Of a DNA stretch of 64,000 bases, positions 59,601 to 64,000 are shown one piece after another. The notes beneath the pieces were generated by a model, which saw nothing but the letters and a program-made list of their open reading frames with translations, searched no databases and was not told the DNA's origin. The DNA lies in contig DCZO01000014.1 in the NCBI GenBank assembly GCA_002331335.1, positions 1-64,000 on the forward strand, written 5' to 3'. Source of the stretch: Nitrospira sp. UBA2082 (GTDB lineage: Bacteria > Nitrospirota > Nitrospiria > Nitrospirales > Nitrospiraceae). Within the stretch, counting starts at the first letter, position 1; each line of letters opens with the position of its first letter. Made by a program: the position numbers and the translations under genes.

Positions 59601-60061
59601 AGCGTCACCTCCCGAATCATAAATATTCGGGTCATTGCTTCCAGTGTGTGCCGTCCGGTGTTCTCGTCCTCCTTTAACCCTTCCGGGAGGTTCCAAGCAC
59701 CCGCCTCATTGCGTCGAAGCGTGAGGGTCGGCTCCTCAATCAGCAACCGCTTCCCCACGAGTTGCTTGCGAAAGAGCGGCAACAGCCGCACGACGAGATC
59801 AACCCGCTTGGCGGACAAGAACACCTGATCTGAATCGGGATCGTGAATCGTGACCTGGGAAAGTTCGACGCGCAGACGGGGAAGGATCACGAATTTGACA
59901 TGACGCACATCGAGTTTTCGCCCGAGGCTTTCCTCCAGCTGCTGCAGGACAAATTCCTTGAGATAGTCCTCGCCCGTCAATTGCTTGGAGAATGTCAGGA
60001 AGGCAACTGCGGATACGACGAGGACGAGGAGAAGGATAAGACCACGGCGCAAGGCTGACAC
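56687..60061 (-). CDS. Giant AsmA-family protein (YhdP/DUF3971-like)
   Basis: A 1124-residue protein with an N-terminal membrane helix (LILLLVLVVSAVAFLTF) and an AsmA N-terminal domain (LDVRHVKFVILPRLRVEL). A very long repetitive beta-rich body follows, and a C-terminal AsmA_2-like part: VPVEELLRLTNTQVRGATG and LDLVAAVSPFGSYAKFLKTI. It ends in an Asp/Glu/Pro-rich tail. The start is GTG with AAGGGGATAGC in front. Like YdbH it should span the periplasm as a lipid conduit. Two such proteins 5 kb apart suggest redundancy, as with TamB, YdbH and YhdP in E. coli. It is divergent from pgm. Confidence 0.88.
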   Translation of the reverse strand: MSALRRGLILLLVLVVSAVAFLTFSKQLTGEDYLKEFVLQQLEESLGRKLDVRHVKFVILPRLRVELSQVTIHDPDSDQVFLSAKRVDLVVRLLPLFRKQLVGKRLLIEEPTLTLRRNEAGAWNLPEGLKEDENTGRHTLEAMTRIFMIREVTLVNGTVTVIDASRTDGVRSLPLERVDAKLLVRPNRGTADLHLSAVHPSAAGVSAVSLDGVIKQAEKPVSLTGNAPHETAPLFQFDGRLDASNLDLRAAADFFGARPIPDRLQGLVNLQGVVRVMPGVAGYDLVLSDLSARLNEMTLTGKASLAGIMTPQPTFAVTISSSLVTLPQLLQTIPLEWINPRIQTLLVDRQIDGKVQMIDATLTGSPAAGVPLSTSGEFRIQEGQGLIGQDRVAAKDLAASVFVEPGRIRITGVTGEYGAIHLTEGKAVVSFLEAGPWLELEITGTMAGSHLLDFLAKTMKIEQLTRVLAGVRDVEGTAQPTFRLVGPLNQPGGVTFAGGTIVAQSISLSHTALPERLTGLQGRFILANGSTRFEQVTGHLGDAEVQVEGTLTGDEASLFQNFDVHVRGGAIPMARLASLPAIAPGTFEGTVSADVTLSGLMATPHLRGLVVLDEAKLNVPGLGEKPAGAPAALEFEGDAAKSGGVAMNRLEVVLPSLRIPVKGHVLIGERFSIDASAATGAVSLSRLPEWISKGGLEAGNLEISLDMKGKEKDWNAWRITGWLALTNGLMTAGGVEGPLQDIYARVKLVRNGAEVKRLACKIRDSDVAFEGSVRNWTARPIITGKIESNQMDLSLLIPKGDRSPMREFLETLAETGQVELSATAARSHYKHLKFGSLSARVTMQDGVFDIDRISAETARGQVAGRLVARLPRKEPADVELSFRATGVPVEELLRLTNTQVRGATGDMRLVGSIRGHGRNPHGVYPSLNGKAEVLLEHGRIPKSNERAVWKIISLLNLPAVLQGKVDLEKEGLPYNRISGTFAIQNGLFQTENVIIDSPILKITAAGNYDLPTDQLDLVAAVSPFGSYAKFLKTIPLFGRILAGERKGLATAIFAVKGAVEDPEVTYMPVRSFASGVSGLAQLAVDVLTNTLSLPLDLVTPDEDEEKSDVPRTASPSEPVPHEPR

Positions 60062-60295
60062 GCTATCCCCTTGAAAATACGTATAGGTTCGTGGGCATCT
60101 TACAGAAAGAATGGAGTGAAAGCTAGAAACTCTGGGGGCAAGCCTTCAATTCGCGGTGAGAAAATATTCGTGCTGAATCAGCACATCTACCAAAGGCTCT
60201 CCCTGCGACCACATGGTTTCCGCCTTTGAGAACTGAATATCCCTGATCTGGCCTCCCTGGTTGACAGTCGATGGACTCTGAGGCTACACGTCTCT

Positions 60296-61942
60296 ATGGC
60301 TATTCATCCGCTTGCCGGTAAACCTCCCCTACCTTCCATGCTCGTCGATATCCCTGTACTCTTGGCCGCGTATCTATCCGAGAAACCGGACTCCGCCATT
60401 CGAGAACAGCGCGTGGCCTTTGGAACGTCCGGCCACCGAGGATCATCCTTCAAGAAAAGCTTTAATGAGCCGCATATTCTAGCTGTGACTCAAGCGATTT
60501 GTGACTACCGCTCCAGTCAAGACACGACTGGCCCGCTGTTCCTGGGCTTCGATACCCATGCCCTCTCGAAACCGGCTTTTCAGACAGCCCTCGAAGTCCT
60601 AGCCGCCAATCGCGTCGAGGTCATGATCGACAATGACGGGGGCTATACCCCAACGCCGGTCATTTCCCACGCGATCCTCTCTCACAATCGTGACCGCACC
60701 TCCGGCTTGGCAGACGGCATCGTCATCACCCCATCACATAACCCGCCTGAAGACGGAGGCATCAAATACAATCCGCCGCAGGGCGGCCCGGCAGATACCG
60801 CAGTCACGAAGTGGATCGAAGATCGGGCCAACGGCTTGCTGGCGAAGGAGCTTGTCGGCGTGCACCGCGTATCCACTGAAGCCACCAGACGTGCACGCAC
60901 CATCCATCGACACGATTACATGACTGCCTATGTCGGGGACCTCGGCAATGTCATCGATATGGATGTGATTCGATCCGCCAAACTGAAATTAGGCATCGAC
61001 CCGCTCGGCGGCTCCGGCATCGCCTACTGGGTACCGATCGCGGAACGCTATGGACTGAATATTGAGATTGTCAATCCGACCGTCGATCCCACCTTCCGCT
61101 TCATGCCGTTAGACTGGGACGGAAGAATCCGGATGGATTGTTCCTCCCCCTTTGCCATGGCGAATCTGATCGCCCTGAAGGACCGTTTCGACGTGGCCTT
61201 CGGTAACGACGCGGACAACGACCGGCACGGTATCGTCACTCGGTCAGGGTTGATGAATCCCAATCATTACCTCGCCGTCTCGATCGCCTATCTTTTCGCC
61301 AATCGTCCCGGCTGGAACGCCAATGCCGGTATCGGCAAGACATTGGTGAGCAGCAGCCTCATCGACCGGGTCGCGGCCAAGCTCAAACGAACGCTCGTCG
61401 AAGTACCAGTCGGGTTCAAGTGGTTTGTGAGCGGCTTGCTCAATGGCTCGCTCGGTTTTGGCGGTGAAGAAAGTGCGGGGGCCTCGTTCCTGCGCCGTGA
61501 CGGCACGGTCTGGTCCACCGACAAGGACGGCATCATCATGGACCTGCTCGCAGCCGAGATGATGGCTAAAACCGGGAAAGACCCGGCCCAACTCTACCGT
61601 GAGCTGACCGCTGAATTAGGCGAGCCAGTCTACGAACGCATTGACGCCCCGGCTACACCGGAACAGAAGACTGTTCTCTCAAAGCTATCTCCGGATCAAG
61701 TCAAAGCCGCAACCTTGGCAGGTGACAAGATCACGGCCATGTTGACGACTGCTACAGGCAACGGCGCCGCCATCGGAGGACTCAAGGTGGTCACTGAGCA
61801 GGGCTGGTTCGCCGCCCGACCGTCCGGCACGGAAGACGTGTACAAGCTGTATGCCGAGAGCTTCTGCGGGAGGGAACATCTGAAGAGGATACAGGAAGAA
61901 GCACAGGCACTCATCACCAATGCATTAACCTCCTCAGCATGA
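60296..61942 (+). CDS. pgm: Phosphoglucomutase (alpha-D-glucose specific)
   Basis: A 548-residue enzyme that interconverts glucose 1-phosphate and glucose 6-phosphate. The active serine is S137 in VITPSHNPPEDGG, the metal loop is DNDADNDRHG-like (FGNDADNDRHGIVTR), and FGGEESAGASFLR and RPSGTEDVYKLYAES are the sugar- and phosphate-binding loops. Size and motifs match the prokaryotic Pgm form. A methyltransferase gene follows 13 bases after it. The presence of CBM48 proteins elsewhere in this window makes glycogen metabolism worth checking, but no glycogen gene is adjacent. Confidence 0.96.
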   Translation: MAIHPLAGKPPLPSMLVDIPVLLAAYLSEKPDSAIREQRVAFGTSGHRGSSFKKSFNEPHILAVTQAICDYRSSQDTTGPLFLGFDTHALSKPAFQTALEVLAANRVEVMIDNDGGYTPTPVISHAILSHNRDRTSGLADGIVITPSHNPPEDGGIKYNPPQGGPADTAVTKWIEDRANGLLAKELVGVHRVSTEATRRARTIHRHDYMTAYVGDLGNVIDMDVIRSAKLKLGIDPLGGSGIAYWVPIAERYGLNIEIVNPTVDPTFRFMPLDWDGRIRMDCSSPFAMANLIALKDRFDVAFGNDADNDRHGIVTRSGLMNPNHYLAVSIAYLFANRPGWNANAGIGKTLVSSSLIDRVAAKLKRTLVEVPVGFKWFVSGLLNGSLGFGGEESAGASFLRRDGTVWSTDKDGIIMDLLAAEMMAKTGKDPAQLYRELTAELGEPVYERIDAPATPEQKTVLSKLSPDQVKAATLAGDKITAMLTTATGNGAAIGGLKVVTEQGWFAARPSGTEDVYKLYAESFCGREHLKRIQEEAQALITNALTSSA

Positions 61943-61955
61943 GTTTCATCACGTC

Positions 61956-62747
61956 ATGAGCAACCACACGGCGCGCTGGCCCCTGCCAACGCACGACTAT
62001 TGGTCCACGCCGTTCGCGGAATCGTTACTTCAGCACTTGGACCTGAGACCGGGCTTGCGGATACTCGATGTCGCCTCTGGCTATGGTATCCCCGCTTTCT
62101 ATCTGGCCGAACATATTGGCCCTAGTGGAGAAGTGTTCGCGGTGGATGTCAGTGCCGGCCAGGTCGCTCGCGCGAGGGCAATTCAAGGCTCACAATTACC
62201 CTGGCTCCGGTTTGAGTGTATGGACATGCGCTTCCTGCCGTCTAACTTGGCGACGTTTGATCGCGTCACGGGCAATCTCTCCGTCATGTTCTTTCGGCCC
62301 AATCGGTTTGAGGCAGTCCGTGGGCTCATCGAACGGCTTCACCCGGGCGGCCAGCTTGTCCTGACCTTTCCGTCCCATGGCACATTCGATTCACTCTGGC
62401 AGGTGGTAGATCGAGTGATGATCCAGCAGAGGCGGATCATCGAGCGAGAGCGCTTTCAGACCTATTTGAATGAGCGACCGTCGGCGCAGGAAGGACGAGG
62501 TTGGCTTGAGAAACTTGATCTTGAACGGGTCGAGGCTATCGAGTATCCGCTCGAAGTCGCGACTGGACCAGGCCATGAATTTCTCCACCACCCGCTCCTT
62601 CGTAGGGGATTTCTCGATGACGTGTTCGAATGTTTCGAAGACCAGTCCCTTGCCGAGCGGTTCATGACCGACATCGCTCACGACATTACCCAATTCACCC
62701 CGCTGATTGCCCATCGCTGTGTGCTCACAGGATGGAAAAAGATTTGA
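61956..62747 (+). CDS. Class-I SAM-dependent methyltransferase
   Basis: A 263-residue methyltransferase with motif I LRILDVASGYGIPAFYLA (about residues 35-52), EVFAVDVSAGQVARAR (motif II) and a post-I TGNLSVMFF strand. The C-terminal half (about 150 residues) contains no family-specific feature I can name. UbiE-like or small-molecule methyltransferases are the nearest guess. It lies 13 bases after pgm on the same strand and is probably co-transcribed, although no pathway link is apparent. It converges on the PIG-L gene with 70 bases between. Confidence 0.88.
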   Translation: MSNHTARWPLPTHDYWSTPFAESLLQHLDLRPGLRILDVASGYGIPAFYLAEHIGPSGEVFAVDVSAGQVARARAIQGSQLPWLRFECMDMRFLPSNLATFDRVTGNLSVMFFRPNRFEAVRGLIERLHPGGQLVLTFPSHGTFDSLWQVVDRVMIQQRRIIERERFQTYLNERPSAQEGRGWLEKLDLERVEAIEYPLEVATGPGHEFLHHPLLRRGFLDDVFECFEDQSLAERFMTDIAHDITQFTPLIAHRCVLTGWKKI

Positions 62748-62816
62748 CCTTCGGGTCAAGAGAGCAATTCAGCATGACAGATGCGAGGGTGAGCCCTGCG
62801 GGTGCTTGATGGATGC

Positions 62817-63482
62817 TCACGGACTAATGGCAACCCGCCGGAAGACTTCCGCATATGCACCGGCCGGAGCGGCTGCTTTGGGATCGGCGAACACGGCGCG
62901 CCAGCGGTTCAACCCCAACACGCCTTCCCCATAGGGGATCGTCGCCACCTGACTTTGATGTTCCGCGATCGCGAGCAGCTTCTTGGCCACAACGGAATCG
63001 ATGTACTCAAGTCGGTCCCAGGTTGCCAACGGTCCCCAGACTTCATACGCCCAGAGGCCGGCGGGCGGGACGATACCTGACTCCAGGATGCTTTCCCGCG
63101 CCAATTGTCCGGCCAACCGATGGGCCGGATGCCGATCGGCTTCTTCATCCAACGTATACACCTCGGCCGGCTGCAACTGCACGAGCAGCTCAATCAATTT
63201 CCGTTTAACCGCCTGGGTATCAATTTCCTCGGTGGCATCGGGCTGATCGCAGAAGAGAACGTCATGCACTCCCAACATCCGTGCAGCCCGCAGAGCCTCT
63301 GTTCGTCTCACTGTCGCCATCTCTCGCTCAGTCCAGCCGAAGGGATTCGAGGCACGACCACCGTCGGTCAGAATCAGGGAGGTCAGTACGGCCTGGGACT
63401 CGACTAATTTCACAGCGGTTCCGCCCATCCCGATTTCCATATCGTCTGGATGAGCGCCGACGATGAGAATATGGCGGCTCAT
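62817..63482 (-). CDS. PIG-L family deacetylase (BshB1-like)
   Basis: The 221-residue protein has the PIG-L zinc motif AHPDD in LIVGAHPDDMEIGMGG and the downstream zinc His in EEADRHPAHRLAG. This makes it an LmbE-type N-acetylglucosaminyl deacetylase. The pattern of conserved residues resembles BshB1 of bacillithiol synthesis, but no other bsh gene is in the window. Alternatives are other GlcNAc-malate-type or small-molecule deacetylases. It follows lipA by nine bases on the same strand, so it is probably the second gene of that transcript. Confidence 0.85.
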   Translation of the reverse strand: MSRHILIVGAHPDDMEIGMGGTAVKLVESQAVLTSLILTDGGRASNPFGWTEREMATVRRTEALRAARMLGVHDVLFCDQPDATEEIDTQAVKRKLIELLVQLQPAEVYTLDEEADRHPAHRLAGQLARESILESGIVPPAGLWAYEVWGPLATWDRLEYIDSVVAKKLLAIAEHQSQVATIPYGEGVLGLNRWRAVFADPKAAAPAGAYAEVFRRVAISP

Positions 63483-63491
63483 AACCGTGTC

Positions 63492-64000
63492 CTATACGTT
63501 CTTCTTGGACACCTGTCGCTCCGCATGATACGAGCTGCGAACAAGCGGGCCCGATTCGACATGGGCAAAACCCATCGCAAGGCCTTCTTCCTTCAGCGAC
63601 ATAAAGTCAGAGGGATCATAGAATCGGGCCACAGGAAGATGCGCTCTGGTCGGCTGAAGATACTGGCCTATGGTGATGATGTCACAGCCCACGTTCCGAA
63701 GATCCCCCATGACCTCACGGGCCTCGTCCAGCGTCTCTCCCATACCCAAGATCAACCCTGACTTGGTCGTCATCCCCTGATCTTTCGCTCGGTGTAGCAA
63801 CTCGATCGACCGCTGATACTTACCCTGCGGCCTGATCGACGGAAATAGCCGAGAGACTGTTTCGATGTTGTGATTCAGAATCTCTGGTTTCTCCGCACAC
63901 ACCATCGCCAGCGCGTCCTCACTGCCTTCAAAATCGGGAATCAAGACTTCGATCGTGCAGCCCGGGCTGAGCTGTCTGATCTGCCGGATCGTTTCTGCGA
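63492..64000 (-). CDS. lipA: Lipoyl synthase, C-terminal part (gene cut by the window edge)
   Basis: The reading frame enters at the right edge with ETIRQIRQLSPGCTIEVLIP and continues FEGSEDALAMVCAEKPEI, NHNIETVSRLFPSIRP, then GLILGMGETLDEAREVM and TIGQYLQPTRAHLPVARF. This is the C-terminal half of LipA, a radical SAM enzyme that inserts two sulfurs into octanoyl groups. The radical SAM cysteines lie outside the window. The ending VESGPLVRSSYHAERQ, with the final conserved Ser that ligates the auxiliary cluster (RSSYHA), is intact. It is followed by the PIG-L gene nine bases later. Confidence 0.97.
   Translation of the reverse strand, partial: AETIRQIRQLSPGCTIEVLIPDFEGSEDALAMVCAEKPEILNHNIETVSRLFPSIRPQGKYQRSIELLHRAKDQGMTTKSGLILGMGETLDEAREVMGDLRNVGCDIITIGQYLQPTRAHLPVARFYDPSDFMSLKEEGLAMGFAHVESGPLVRSSYHAERQVSKKNV

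Overview
The window is a bacterial chromosome segment with no phage or plasmid backbone. The core gene order rpsB-tsf-pyrH-frr, the G+C-rich codon use of most genes, and the many small secreted lipoproteins, AsmA-like giants and two-component or ECF regulators suggest a Gram-negative, outer-membrane-bearing lineage. My best guess is Nitrospirota, probably Nitrospira. This is inference from gene style; no diagnostic nitrite-oxidation gene lies in the window.

Layout. Positions 1-4400 are visibly richer in A+T. They carry a secreted one-heme-motif protein, then a 92-residue peptide gene, a perfect hairpin, a JmjC/cupin-8 oxygenase and a class-III aminotransferase. An eroded IS3-type transposase end follows (4391-4652). 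Positions 4822-10677 hold a tightly packed minus-strand operon: DNA methyltransferase, phosphoribosyltransferase-like protein, ORC/Cdc6-like AAA ATPase, a Rossmann-like protein of unknown function, and a dUTPase. This is the best candidate for an undescribed, probably defensive, system. The conserved translation block (rpsB, tsf, pyrH, frr, alr) starts at 11296.

Positions 15.2-29.9 kb hold a J-domain protein, an MFS transporter, two paralogous lipoproteins, a DHH-CBS-tRNA nucleotidyltransferase fusion, and an ECF sigma operon. In that operon the anti-sigma protein carries a glycogen-binding-type (CBM48) domain and is followed by a CBM48 lipoprotein and an Asp/Arg-rich secreted protein. A second Asp/Arg-rich secreted protein lies nearby. 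A promoter-like motif with identical spacing precedes both the sigma gene and a lipoprotein gene at 29821.

Positions 29.9-33.2 kb are a four-gene operon (radical SAM, DUF547, ferritin-like, family-2 glycosyltransferase). Positions 33.3-39.3 kb hold envelope and regulatory genes (DUF3047, ECF sigma, OmpR-type two-component system, beta-propeller). Positions 39.7-46.5 kb look like a small lipid or secondary-metabolite cluster: P450, methyltransferase, KAS III-type synthase, diiron protein, MMPL/RND exporter and a YHS lipoprotein.

The remainder is housekeeping or envelope: a flavin disulfide reductase with a TVP38 protein, a sulfite-oxidase-like enzyme, a YdbH-YnbE-YdbL module, an enolase-superfamily epimerase, an orphan pilin with a HAMP protein, a second AsmA-like protein, phosphoglucomutase, a methyltransferase, a PIG-L deacetylase and a partial lipA running off the right edge. 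I saw no tRNA, rRNA or CRISPR array. Start sites were re-chosen where the longest frame ran into an upstream gene or lacked a ribosome binding site.
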